In this document: one piece after another, positions 1 through 6,745 of the stretch
How the letters are laid out: each line of letters begins with the position of its first letter
Position numbering within the stretch: position 1 is the first letter of the stretch
From: Acidobacteriota bacterium
GTDB taxonomy: Bacteria; Acidobacteriota; Blastocatellia; Pyrinomonadales; Pyrinomonadaceae
Assembly (NCBI GenBank): GCA_013813755.1
Contig: JACCRD010000131.1
Coordinates: 1-35,485 of the forward strand
Direction: 5' to 3'
DNA length: 35,485 nt
Program-made: the position numbers and the translations under genes
Notes under the pieces: model-generated
Told to the model about the DNA's origin: nothing
Database searches by the model: none
The model's input: the letters and a program-made list of their open reading frames with translations, nothing else

Positions 1-156
1 CCGCGCGATTTGCGCCGCATACTCTTCATTCAAAACCGGATAAAATATTGGCTGTTCAGGCAATCGCGGCGGAAATGAATTAAATCCGCTTACTTTGATT
101 AGCGTCAATTCTTTTGTGCCGACAGGACGAAATAAAGTAACTGTTTCTTCTTTCAT
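1..156 (-). CDS. ADP-ribosylation/crystallin J1-like protein (partial, N-terminus only)
   Basis: The first 52 codons are present; the rest lies beyond the left edge. The start ATG (complement of 154-156) follows directly on the TAA stop of the upstream gene, so the two are probably translationally coupled. The peptide begins MKEETVTLFRPVGTKEL and contains PPRLPEQPIFYPVLNEEY. I recognise this as the start of small proteins commonly labelled ADP-ribosylation/crystallin J1, whose biochemical function is not established. It is the last visible gene of a run of small minus-strand genes behind pyrB. Family assignment is from recall of the conserved N-terminal motif; the function is unknown. Confidence 0.6.
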   Translation of the reverse strand, partial: MKEETVTLFRPVGTKELTLIKVSGFNSFPPRLPEQPIFYPVLNEEYAAQIAR

Positions 157-381
157 TTATGCGACGCGAAGTAATGTTTTACGGACGTCAAGAGCAATTT
201 CAACCGGATAAAAATAATTTGAGGGATAAAGATAATCTTCGCCTGATTCGTCAACGATGCGAATATATTCGTCTTTTGCCGCGTCATCGTCGGGTAAAAC
301 TTCGTAAATTTTGCGGATTTCCAAGTCTTCGCAGCCTTCATTTTTAATGCACAAAACAAATTGTCTATCTTTCTCATTCAT
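157..381 (-). CDS. Conserved small hypothetical protein, 74 aa
   Basis: A short soluble protein with no signal peptide or membrane segment. It contains FVLCIKNEGCEDLEIRKIY and later DESGEDYLYPSNYF. This pattern (an NEG motif, then an IY..LPD motif, then DESGEDYLYP) resembles a small conserved family of unknown function that I recall from cyanobacteria and acidobacteria, often beside ADP-ribosylation/crystallin J1-like genes, as here. Its stop codon abuts the ATG of the next gene, and 4 nt separate it from the gene upstream, so it is surely co-transcribed. The ORF 153-377 in another frame of the same strand is a shadow. No function can be assigned. Confidence 0.75.
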   Translation of the reverse strand: MNEKDRQFVLCIKNEGCEDLEIRKIYEVLPDDDAAKDEYIRIVDESGEDYLYPSNYFYPVEIALDVRKTLLRVA

Positions 382-385
382 AACT

Positions 386-625
386 TTAATCCAAAAATGT
401 TTTGATTTTTATTTTTCTTTTGCCGATTCCGTGCGCTTCATACCAATGCAGTTCGGCAAGTCTTATTCTACCATTTTGCAGTTTTACCTGAGCAGTTCCT
501 TTTAATTTTCGCCAGTGTCCGCGCCCGGATTGTTCTCGTAAACCAGAAATTTCACGGATGCTTGAGCCGACGGCTATTGTTGCAATTTCTGAAATTGTCC
601 CGAGTATTTCAAAGACTTCACTCAT
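386..625 (-). CDS. Conserved small hypothetical protein, 79 aa
   Basis: A basic, soluble small protein. Its start codon overlaps the pyrB stop codon by one base (TAATG arrangement), which implies translational coupling with pyrB. The N-terminal half (about 1-30) is hydrophobic/mixed and reads like a beta strand followed by SIREISGLR. The C-terminal half carries WRKLKGTAQVKLQNGRIRL and AELHWYEAHGIGKRKIKIK. The 'aeLHWYEAHGIGK' block is characteristic of a small conserved family of unknown function. No catalytic signature is visible. A role in the pyrimidine pathway cannot be inferred beyond position. Confidence 0.75.
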   Translation of the reverse strand: MSEVFEILGTISEIATIAVGSSIREISGLREQSGRGHWRKLKGTAQVKLQNGRIRLAELHWYEAHGIGKRKIKIKTFLD

Positions 626-1566
626 TAAGCCGGATTTCCTCCGGTTGCTAAATATAAAACTGCCATTCGCACGGCGACGCCGTATTTTACCTGGTCTAAA
701 ATTAAAGAACGCGAACTATCCGCCACATCCGAGGCGATTTCGATGCCGCGATTCATCGGTCCCGGATGAAGAACGATGGCGTCGGATTTGGCTAAATTAA
801 GACGCTCCTGAGTTAAACCGTAATGAACGGCGTATTCGCGCAGAGTCGGAAAATAGGCTGAATCCTGGCGTTCGCGCTGAATCCGCAAAATCATCACGAC
901 ATCCGCGCCGTCGATCGCTTCTTCGACATTCGCGGCGACGTGCAAGTCTTTTTCGACAAGAAATTGAAAATCGTTCGGGACAAGCGTTTTCGGACCGGCG
1001 ACTCTGATGGAGGCGCCGAGTTTTGTTAAAAGATGAATGTTTGAACGCGCGACGCGGGAATGCAAAATGTCGCCGACAATCGCTACCTGTAAATTTTCGA
1101 TTTTTCCTTTGTGTTCCCGAATCGTCATTGCGTCGAGCAGCGCTTGAGTCGGATGTTCATTCGCGCCGTCCCCGGCGTTGACAATCGCCGCTTTGCTGAC
1201 CTTGGCGAGTTGGTGCGGAACGCCCGCGCTCGAATGGCGAACGACAATGCAGTCGGGCGACATTGCGTCCAGGTTCAGCGCGGTATCAATCAAAGTTTCG
1301 CCCTTGGTCAGTGCTGAAGAAGTAACGCTGATATTGACGGCATCGGCAGAAAGACGTTTGGCGGCGAGTTCGAAAGATGTACGCGTGCGTGTGGAAGCTT
1401 CAAAAAAAAGATTGATCACGGTTTTGCCGCGCAGGGTCGGAACTTTCTTTATCTCACGCGCATTTACTTCACGAAAATTTTCCGCCGTGTCGAGAATGCC
1501 GACAATTTCCGCGGCGGAAAGATTGCGGATTCCAAGTAAATCTCGGCGGCGAAACGGTTTGTCCAT
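625..1566 (-). CDS. pyrB: Aspartate carbamoyltransferase catalytic subunit
   Basis: Transfers the carbamoyl group from carbamoyl phosphate to L-aspartate, the first committed step of pyrimidine synthesis, in the cytoplasm. The 313-residue product has the expected length. It shows the carbamoyl-phosphate loop STRTRTSFELAAKRL (about residues 52-66), HPTQALLDAMTI for the substrate pocket, and LHPGPMNRGIEI near the C-terminus. I chose the start MDKPFRRRDLLG at 1566. A further in-frame ATG at 1587 lies inside the preceding terminator-like hairpin and would add seven residues (MLFLRKK) atypical for the family. It follows pyrR with a hairpin in between, so expression is probably under PyrR or attenuation control. 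No regulatory-chain gene (pyrI) or pyrC is adjacent. Confidence 0.97.
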   Translation of the reverse strand: MDKPFRRRDLLGIRNLSAAEIVGILDTAENFREVNAREIKKVPTLRGKTVINLFFEASTRTRTSFELAAKRLSADAVNISVTSSALTKGETLIDTALNLDAMSPDCIVVRHSSAGVPHQLAKVSKAAIVNAGDGANEHPTQALLDAMTIREHKGKIENLQVAIVGDILHSRVARSNIHLLTKLGASIRVAGPKTLVPNDFQFLVEKDLHVAANVEEAIDGADVVMILRIQRERQDSAYFPTLREYAVHYGLTQERLNLAKSDAIVLHPGPMNRGIEIASDVADSSRSLILDQVKYGVAVRMAVLYLATGGNPA

Positions 1567-1576
1567 TTTCTTTCGT

Positions 1577-1605
1577 AAAAAAAGCAAGACATTCAGCCTT
1601 GCTTT
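1577..1605 (-). terminator. Intrinsic terminator or attenuator between pyrR and pyrB
   Basis: On the minus strand an 8-bp perfect stem (AAAGCAAG / CTTGCTTT) with a 9-nt loop runs straight into a T-tract, just before the pyrB start. It lies inside the 45-nt pyrR-pyrB gap. In Bacillus, PyrR controls attenuators at such positions. The gap here is too short for a full anti-antiterminator/antiterminator set, and I see no clear PyrR-binding-loop consensus, so partial read-through termination is equally possible. Confidence 0.65.
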
Positions 1606-1611
1606 GAAAAA

Positions 1612-2181
1612 TTATTCACTCGGACGCTCGTAAATCCAAACAGCTTCCTCATCATCGTATTCTTTGAGCATAACTTTAATAATTTCAGTTTTTTTCGTTG
1701 GCACGGTTTTGCCGATGTAGTCGGCTTGAATCGGCAGTTCGCGGTGTTCGCGCCCGCGATTGATAAGCACGGCGAGCCGGACTTTTTTCGGTCGTCCAAA
1801 ATCCATTAACTGGTCGAGCGCGGCACGAATTGTTCTGCCCGTGTAAAGTACGTCGTCAATTAAAACAACGGTTTTATCAGAAATGTCCTCATCAAGTTCG
1901 GTGCGGTTGACAATCGGGTTGGCGCCGACTGTGGAGAGATCGTCGCGGTAGAGTGTGATGTCAATAATTCCGAAAAGCGGGCGCACGCCTTCTAAATCTT
2001 CGATTTTTTTGGCAATTCGTTCGGCAATCGGAACGCCGCGCCGACGTATTCCAACTAAATACAGATCTTTCGCGCCCTGATTTTCTTCGACAATTTCTGA
2101 CGCGAGACGAGATAATGCGCGCTTCATTCGCGCATTATCCATAATTTTTGATTTTTCAACTAGGTTAAGTTCATCTGCCAT
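1612..2181 (-). CDS. pyrR: PyrR: pyr operon regulator / uracil phosphoribosyltransferase
   Basis: PyrR family proteins bind pyr mRNA in response to UMP and many also convert uracil plus PRPP to UMP. The phosphoribosyltransferase PRPP-binding motif is clear as VVLIDDVLYTGRTIRAALD (about residues 105-123). Other family blocks are LVGIRRRGVPIAERIA and DITLYRDDLS. At 189 aa it is close to the usual 175-185, with a slightly longer N-terminus. An internal ATG at residue 14 (MDNARMKRAL) is a possible alternative start. It is first in the minus-strand pyr operon, divergent from pyrD across 92 bp that must hold both promoters. Confidence 0.96.
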   Translation of the reverse strand: MADELNLVEKSKIMDNARMKRALSRLASEIVEENQGAKDLYLVGIRRRGVPIAERIAKKIEDLEGVRPLFGIIDITLYRDDLSTVGANPIVNRTELDEDISDKTVVLIDDVLYTGRTIRAALDQLMDFGRPKKVRLAVLINRGREHRELPIQADYIGKTVPTKKTEIIKVMLKEYDDEEAVWIYERPSE

Positions 2182-2273
2182 TCTGCCAGAAATCGTAACA
2201 CTGCACAGCTTAAAGTTTCAAGTTCAAAGTTTTCACATTTCGCATTTAACAATTATCATTTATCATTTTTACG

Positions 2274-3368
2274 ATGTCGAAAATTTACCAATCCATTATC
2301 CGCCCGCTGCTTTTTCGTTTTCCGACTGAAACGGCACACGAGTTTGGAATTGAATCGCTGAAGATTGCTCTCAGGTCGAAAACAGCACAGGATTTTATTG
2401 CGGGAAAATTGGCGTGCGACAAATTTAGCGGACTGCAAAGATTTGGTTTGAAGTTTGGAAATCCTCTGGGAGTCGCCGCCGGCTTTGATAAAAACGGTGT
2501 GGCGGTCAATCAACTTGCCGCGCTCGGCTTCGGATTTGTCGAGGTCGGAACGGTAACTTTTAATCCGCAGGAGGGAAATGAAAAGCCGAGAATGTTCCGT
2601 CTGTCGGAAGATAAAGCTTTAATCAATCGGCTCGGTTTTAACAATCAGGGAACGGCGAAGGTTGTGGAGCGTCTGAAAAAAATCAGTCCAAACTGCGTTC
2701 TCGGCGTGAACATCGGAAAAAACAAAGACGTTTCAAATGAAGACGCGGTGGACAATTATTTGAAGAGTTTTGAACTGGCATCTGAAGTAGCCGATTACGT
2801 CGCGGTTAATGTTTCGAGTCCGAACACGCCTCACTTGCGCGATCTGCAAAAAGCCGACGCGCTCGAAGAACTTCTCAGAGCTTTACAGACACGCAATCAG
2901 GAACTTCGCGCCAAACCCCTGCTCGTCAAGATCGCGCCGGATTTGTTGCAAGCGGAAATCGAAGCGATTGTCGATATCGCGCTCAGATTAAATTTAGACG
3001 GAATAATTGCGACCAATACAACCATTAAAAGAGACAATCTACAAACAAAAAATGTTGGCTCAATCGGCGTTGGCGGTTTGAGTGGAAAGCCTCTGCGAAA
3101 ACGCTCAGATGAGGTTATCCGGCAAATTTACCGATTTTCAAAGGGCGATTTGCCGATCATCGGCGTGGGCGGAATTTTTGATGCCGAAGATGCGTTTGAA
3201 AAAATCGCTTCCGGCGCAAGTCTGATCCAAAGCTACACGGGCTTTGTTTACAGGGGCATAACTTTCGCTCGCAATGTGAATTTCGGTCTGGCGAAAATTA
3301 TTAAGCAAAAAGGATTCGAATCTTTAGATGAAGTAGTCGGTATCGATGCAAAAAAATCTGGCACCTGA
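2274..3368 (+). CDS. pyrD: Dihydroorotate dehydrogenase (quinone), class 2
   Basis: Oxidises dihydroorotate to orotate and passes electrons through FMN to the membrane quinone pool. The 364-residue length and the N-terminal helical segment (MSKIYQSIIRPLLFRFPTE, then AHEFGIESL), which forms the quinone tunnel, mark the class 2 membrane-associated enzyme. Visible motifs include GNPLGVAAGFDKNG, NRLGFNNQG, the loop VNVSSPNTPHLRDLQ carrying the catalytic Ser, the FMN-binding GVGGLSGKPL, and IGVGGIFDAEDAF. It lies divergent from pyrR-pyrB, so three pyrimidine genes share this locus while carAB, pyrC, pyrE and pyrF are not in the window. Confidence 0.97.
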   Translation: MSKIYQSIIRPLLFRFPTETAHEFGIESLKIALRSKTAQDFIAGKLACDKFSGLQRFGLKFGNPLGVAAGFDKNGVAVNQLAALGFGFVEVGTVTFNPQEGNEKPRMFRLSEDKALINRLGFNNQGTAKVVERLKKISPNCVLGVNIGKNKDVSNEDAVDNYLKSFELASEVADYVAVNVSSPNTPHLRDLQKADALEELLRALQTRNQELRAKPLLVKIAPDLLQAEIEAIVDIALRLNLDGIIATNTTIKRDNLQTKNVGSIGVGGLSGKPLRKRSDEVIRQIYRFSKGDLPIIGVGGIFDAEDAFEKIASGASLIQSYTGFVYRGITFARNVNFGLAKIIKQKGFESLDEVVGIDAKKSGT

Positions 3369-3448
3369 ACGCTGTAAGAACGGGAATTAATTTCAGTTGA
3401 AACGTTTGCCGCTTCATTGCTCGATTGCCGGTACCTATTTGTTTTGAT

Positions 3449-3476
3449 TTGACACTCGAAAGCCAAAAGTTATAAT
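3449..3476 (+). promoter_or_regulatory. Sigma-70-type promoter for the DUF177-rpmF-fab operon
   Basis: Consensus -35 TTGACA at 3449-3454 and consensus -10 TATAAT at 3471-3476 with a 16-nt spacer. Transcription would start near 3483, giving a short leader before the coding start at 3529. It is the best promoter match noticed in the window and fits high expression of ribosomal protein and fatty-acid genes. Confidence 0.8.
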
Positions 3477-3528
3477 AAATTCTTTTGCGTTTTGCGCTTC
3501 GGTAAATGAAAGTTTATTCTAAGAAATA

Positions 3529-4047
3529 ATGATTGTTGATTTACTGACAATTAAAGACGCGGCGATTTCATTTGATTTTATTTTACAGCCGTCTGAAATT
3601 GATCTGGACAGCGATGAAGCGAAGCTTGTCAATGAAATCAGCGTTAAAGGAAGTTTGAAAAAGGGAATTGCGCAGACTGACGTTCAGGGAAATATCGATG
3701 CCCGGATTGAAATCGAATGCAGCCGTTGCTTAGTAACGGCAGAACAACCTCTGAAATTTTCGTTTAGCGCTGTTTTCGTCTCGACCGAAAATTACACAGA
3801 CGAAAAAGAGGCGGAATTGAGCATTGATGATTTAGATGTTTCGATTACCGTCGATGATAAAATAGATTTAAGAGAACTTGTCCGCGAACAAATTCTGCTT
3901 GCCGTTCCCGCACAAATTTTTTGCCGGGAAGAATGTAAAGGTTTATGCCAAAAGTGCGGAGCGAGCCGAAATTTGATAGATTGTAAATGCGAAGAAAAAG
4001 AAGTTGACCCACGTTGGCAAAGCTTGCGCAAATTGAACCTAAACTAG
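3529..4047 (+). CDS. DUF177 / YceD family protein
   Basis: A 172-residue soluble protein of the YceD (DUF177) family, widely found directly upstream of rpmF, as here. In E. coli and plants the family is linked to 23S rRNA accumulation and large-subunit assembly. Four or more Cys pairs are visible: CSRCLV near residue 64, then CREECKGLCQKCG and CKC near the C-terminus, a pattern typical of the Zn-binding version of the family. The acidic central part (DEKEAELSIDDLDVSITVDD) is also typical. It is followed after about 97 AT-rich bases by rpmF. Confidence 0.9.
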   Translation: MIVDLLTIKDAAISFDFILQPSEIDLDSDEAKLVNEISVKGSLKKGIAQTDVQGNIDARIEIECSRCLVTAEQPLKFSFSAVFVSTENYTDEKEAELSIDDLDVSITVDDKIDLRELVREQILLAVPAQIFCREECKGLCQKCGASRNLIDCKCEEKEVDPRWQSLRKLNLN

Positions 4048-4144
4048 AAAAACGAAAAATATTAATAGCTTTAACAATATTTTTATCAACAAATATATAT
4101 TTAGTAAATTACATTTTTAATTATAAATTTAATAAAGGAAAATT

Positions 4145-4330
4145 ATGCCAAATCCAAAAGGAAGACATTCAAAATCGCGTAAAAATATGAGACGCGCTCA
4201 CGACGCGCTCAAATTGCCGCAGTATTTTCTTGACAAAGACACGGGCGAGGCTCTAAAACCTCATCGTATTAATCCAACCACCGGAATGTATAAAGGTCGT
4301 CAAATTATCGATGTCAAAGAAAGCGAATAA
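4145..4330 (+). CDS. rpmF: 50S ribosomal protein L32
   Basis: A 61-residue basic protein with the L32 signature MPNPKGRHSKSRKNMRRAHD and a C-terminal TTGMYKGRQIIDV. It has no cysteines, so it is the zinc-independent (C-minus) form of L32. A good Shine-Dalgarno (AAAGGAAA) precedes the ATG. Its place between DUF177 and fabH is the classical arrangement linking ribosome and lipid synthesis genes, except that plsX is absent between rpmF and fabH. Confidence 0.97.
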   Translation: MPNPKGRHSKSRKNMRRAHDALKLPQYFLDKDTGEALKPHRINPTTGMYKGRQIIDVKESE

Positions 4331-4414
4331 TAATTTGCGAATAAAGTTTCGGATTTTGAATCGAATTTAAGTGCAGTTTTTATTCAAATAAAAATCCATA
4401 ATCTAAAATCCAAA

Positions 4415-5398
4415 ATGGGACTTAACGCGGGCATTATCAGCACCGGACACAGTTATCCAAGCGGTGTTTTAACAAATGCTGATCTGGAGAAAATTGTTGA
4501 TACTTCCGATGAGTGGATAACTTCGCGCACCGGAATAAAACAGCGGCGTAAGGCGGGCAGTGACGAATATACTTCACAGTTCGCTGTGAAAGCCGCGCGG
4601 CAAGCCCTTGAACGTGCTCAAATCGATGCTTCTGAAGTTAATTTAATTGTCTGCGCGACCACTTCACCCGACCAAATTTTGCCTTCGACGGGCTGTCTGA
4701 TTCAAGCAGAACTCGGCGCCAACAATGCGGCGGCATATGATTTATTTGCAGCCTGTTCCGGATTTCTATACGGTTTAACAACTGTCGAGTCGATGATTCG
4801 CACCGGTCAGATTAAGTATGCTCTGGTGATTGGCGCGGAAGTTCTAACAAAATATGTCGATTACACAGATCGCTCGACGTGCGTTATTTTTGGTGACGGC
4901 GCAGGCGCGGCTCTGCTCGCTCCGGTCGCCGCAGACAAAGGAATTTTAGCGACGAAAATTGTTTCCGACGGACGTTTCGCCGAACAGCTTTATTCGCCCG
5001 GCGGTGGAACGCGGATGGGAACGACGCACGAAACGATTGACAGCGGACAGCACTTTTTTAAAATGAAGGGAAACGAACTTTTCAAAATCGCCGTCCGTTC
5101 AATGACGAGTATTTCACAGGAGATACTTGAAAAAGCAAATTATACGACTGACGACATAAAACTTTTTATTCCGCATCAGGCAAATCAAAGAATTACCGAC
5201 GCGGTTGCGCAAAAACTCGGCGTCAACGAATCAGTGGTTTATTCAAATATCGAGTTTCACGGCAACACGTCTTCGGCTTCGATTCCGATTGCGCTTGACG
5301 AGTGTATCCAGCAAGGAAAAATTGTCGAAGGCGATTTGATTTTGATGGCGTCTTTTGGCGGTGGAGCGACTTGGGGTGCAACACTCGTGAGATTTTGA
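4415..5398 (+). CDS. fabH: Beta-ketoacyl-ACP synthase III
   Basis: Condenses acetyl-CoA (or another short acyl-CoA) with malonyl-ACP to start fatty-acid synthesis. The 327-residue product has the full catalytic triad: Cys114 in AACSGFLYG, His254 in IPHQANQRI and Asn284 in FHGNTSSASI. The C-terminal FGGGATWGATLVRF is family-typical. The start MGLNAGIISTGHSYP matches the usual N-terminus of FabH. fabD begins two bases after its stop codon, so the two are coupled. Confidence 0.97.
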   Translation: MGLNAGIISTGHSYPSGVLTNADLEKIVDTSDEWITSRTGIKQRRKAGSDEYTSQFAVKAARQALERAQIDASEVNLIVCATTSPDQILPSTGCLIQAELGANNAAAYDLFAACSGFLYGLTTVESMIRTGQIKYALVIGAEVLTKYVDYTDRSTCVIFGDGAGAALLAPVAADKGILATKIVSDGRFAEQLYSPGGGTRMGTTHETIDSGQHFFKMKGNELFKIAVRSMTSISQEILEKANYTTDDIKLFIPHQANQRITDAVAQKLGVNESVVYSNIEFHGNTSSASIPIALDECIQQGKIVEGDLILMASFGGGATWGATLVRF

Positions 5399-5400
5399 AG

Positions 5401-6357
5401 ATGGCAAAAACGGCATTCATTTTTCCCGGACAAGGTTCACAATTCGTCGGAATGGGAAAAGATATGTTTAATAATTTCCCGAAAACGCGGGAAACTTTTG
5501 AAGAAGCGAACGACGCACTTGGCTTTTCGCTCTCTGAAATGTGTTTTGCGGGATCGGCGGAAGATTTGGCTTTAACTGCTAATACGCAACCGGCGATTTT
5601 GACAACTTCAACAGCAGTCTTCAAAACGATGGAGGCGGAAGGTTTTCCTCTGCCGGATTTTGTGGCGGGACATAGTTTAGGCGAGTATTCAGCATTGGTA
5701 GCAGCAAATTCTTTGAATTTAAGTGAAGCTGTCAAAACTGTCCGTCGGCGCGGCGAATATATGCAGAACGCTGTGCCGGTTGGGGTTGGCGCGATGGCGG
5801 CGATTTTAGGTTTGGATTTAGAGACGATTAAAACTGCTTGCGAAGAAGCGTCGGAAAATCAGGTGTGCAGTCCGGCAAATATTAATTCTGCTTCGCAGGT
5901 TGTCATCGCGGGGAATGCCGAAGCGATCAACCGGGCGATTGGAATTGTGAAACAGTACGGTGCGAAACGAGCCGTTAAATTAAATGTCTCCGCCCCCTTC
6001 CATTGCGCTCTGATGAAACCAGCGCAGGATAAATTAACGGGAGATTTACAGGCAATTGATTTTCGAGATTTACGTTTCCCCATTGTTGAAAATGTTTCAG
6101 CGCGGGGAAATACACAGGGAAGCAGAGTGCGGACGGCTCTGAGTGAACAGGTTGCCGCGCCGGTTCTGTGGAAAGATTCGATTGAATATTTAATTGAAAA
6201 TGGTGTCCAGACATTTGTCGAGGTGGGCGCGGGGAAGATTTTGTCGGGTTTAGTTAAACAAATTAATCGCGATGTTCGTTGTTTGAACATCGAAGATGCG
6301 GTGAGTTTAAGAAGTAGTCTGGAGAGTCTGGGAAGTTCGAAAAGTTTTTCAAATTAA
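5401..6357 (+). CDS. fabD: Malonyl-CoA:ACP transacylase
   Basis: Loads malonyl groups from CoA onto acyl carrier protein. The 318-residue product starts MAKTAFIFPGQGSQFVGMG at 5401. The open frame extends 33 codons upstream into fabH but those are not family-like. The catalytic Ser92 is in GHSLGEYSAL, Arg117 follows in VRRRGEYMQ, and His201 is in SAPFHCALM. The terminal motif FVEVGAGKILSGLVKQI is typical. A longer gap of about 64 bp separates it from acpP. The usual fabG is not found here. Confidence 0.97.
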   Translation: MAKTAFIFPGQGSQFVGMGKDMFNNFPKTRETFEEANDALGFSLSEMCFAGSAEDLALTANTQPAILTTSTAVFKTMEAEGFPLPDFVAGHSLGEYSALVAANSLNLSEAVKTVRRRGEYMQNAVPVGVGAMAAILGLDLETIKTACEEASENQVCSPANINSASQVVIAGNAEAINRAIGIVKQYGAKRAVKLNVSAPFHCALMKPAQDKLTGDLQAIDFRDLRFPIVENVSARGNTQGSRVRTALSEQVAAPVLWKDSIEYLIENGVQTFVEVGAGKILSGLVKQINRDVRCLNIEDAVSLRSSLESLGSSKSFSN

Positions 6358-6421
6358 ACAAACTTGAAGTTAAACAAACTGCTCTCGATTCTCAAAATTT
6401 TTATAAAAAACAGGAGATAAT

Positions 6422-6661
6422 ATGTCAGAAGTTCAAGAAAAAATTAAACAAATTATTGTTGACGAATTAGGAGTGGATGAGGGGGAAGTTACGGAAAACG
6501 CCCGCTTTATCGAGGATTTAGGGGCGGATTCATTGGATTTGGTTGAACTCGTGATGCGTTTTGAAGAGGAATTTGATATTGAAATTCCTGATGAAGATGC
6601 CGAAAAAATACAAAGTGTTCGTGACGCTTATGCATATGTCGAGCAGCACAAAAATGCTTAA
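6422..6661 (+). CDS. acpP: Acyl carrier protein
   Basis: A small acidic 79-residue carrier protein whose Ser37, in LGADSLDLVELVM, takes the 4'-phosphopantetheine arm. Length and sequence are standard for bacterial AcpP. A strong Shine-Dalgarno (AGGAGATA) sits just upstream of the ATG, fitting its usual very high expression. It lies between fabD and fabF; the 84-nt gap to fabF holds a large perfect inverted repeat. Confidence 0.98.
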   Translation: MSEVQEKIKQIIVDELGVDEGEVTENARFIEDLGADSLDLVELVMRFEEEFDIEIPDEDAEKIQSVRDAYAYVEQHKNA

Positions 6662-6665
6662 TTTC

Positions 6666-6740
6666 TAGTGGCAAGCGCTAAACGGTAAGTGATAAGTTTT
6701 TGCTTTCCCTTACCGTTTAGCGCTTGCGGCTTTTCCACTA
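6666..6740. repeat. REP-like inverted repeat between acpP and fabF
   Basis: Two perfect 19-bp arms, GCAAGCGCTAAACGGTAAG at 6671-6689 and its reverse complement at 6709-6727, flank a 19-nt loop. Outer 5-bp arms TAGTG/CACTA (6666-6670, 6736-6740) are also complementary, with an asymmetric bulge. There is no T-tract directly after the stem, so it is less like a simple terminator than a REP/MITE-type palindrome or an RNA hairpin tuning acpP versus fabF expression. Confidence 0.75.
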
Positions 6741-6745
6741 TTCTT

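Noticed and set aside
1178..1633. 151-aa plus-strand ORF
   Set aside because: Antisense to pyrB, whose motifs are unambiguous; the product looks like a frame shadow with no family features.
4056..4085. AT-only hairpin (AAAAATATT / AATATTTTT) before rpmF as a terminator
   Set aside because: The stem has no G-C pair and no following T-tract; likely chance in an AT-rich spacer.
5302..5400. Upstream in-frame start for fabD
   Set aside because: It lies within fabH and adds residues absent from FabD proteins.
5223..5735. 170-aa minus-strand ORF
   Set aside because: Antisense to the fabH end and fabD start, both certain; low-complexity Lys/Ser composition typical of a shadow.
6689..6745. Upstream in-frame start for fabF adding 19 residues
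   Set aside because: It would translate half of the inverted repeat, and the family N-terminus begins at MKRRVVVTG.
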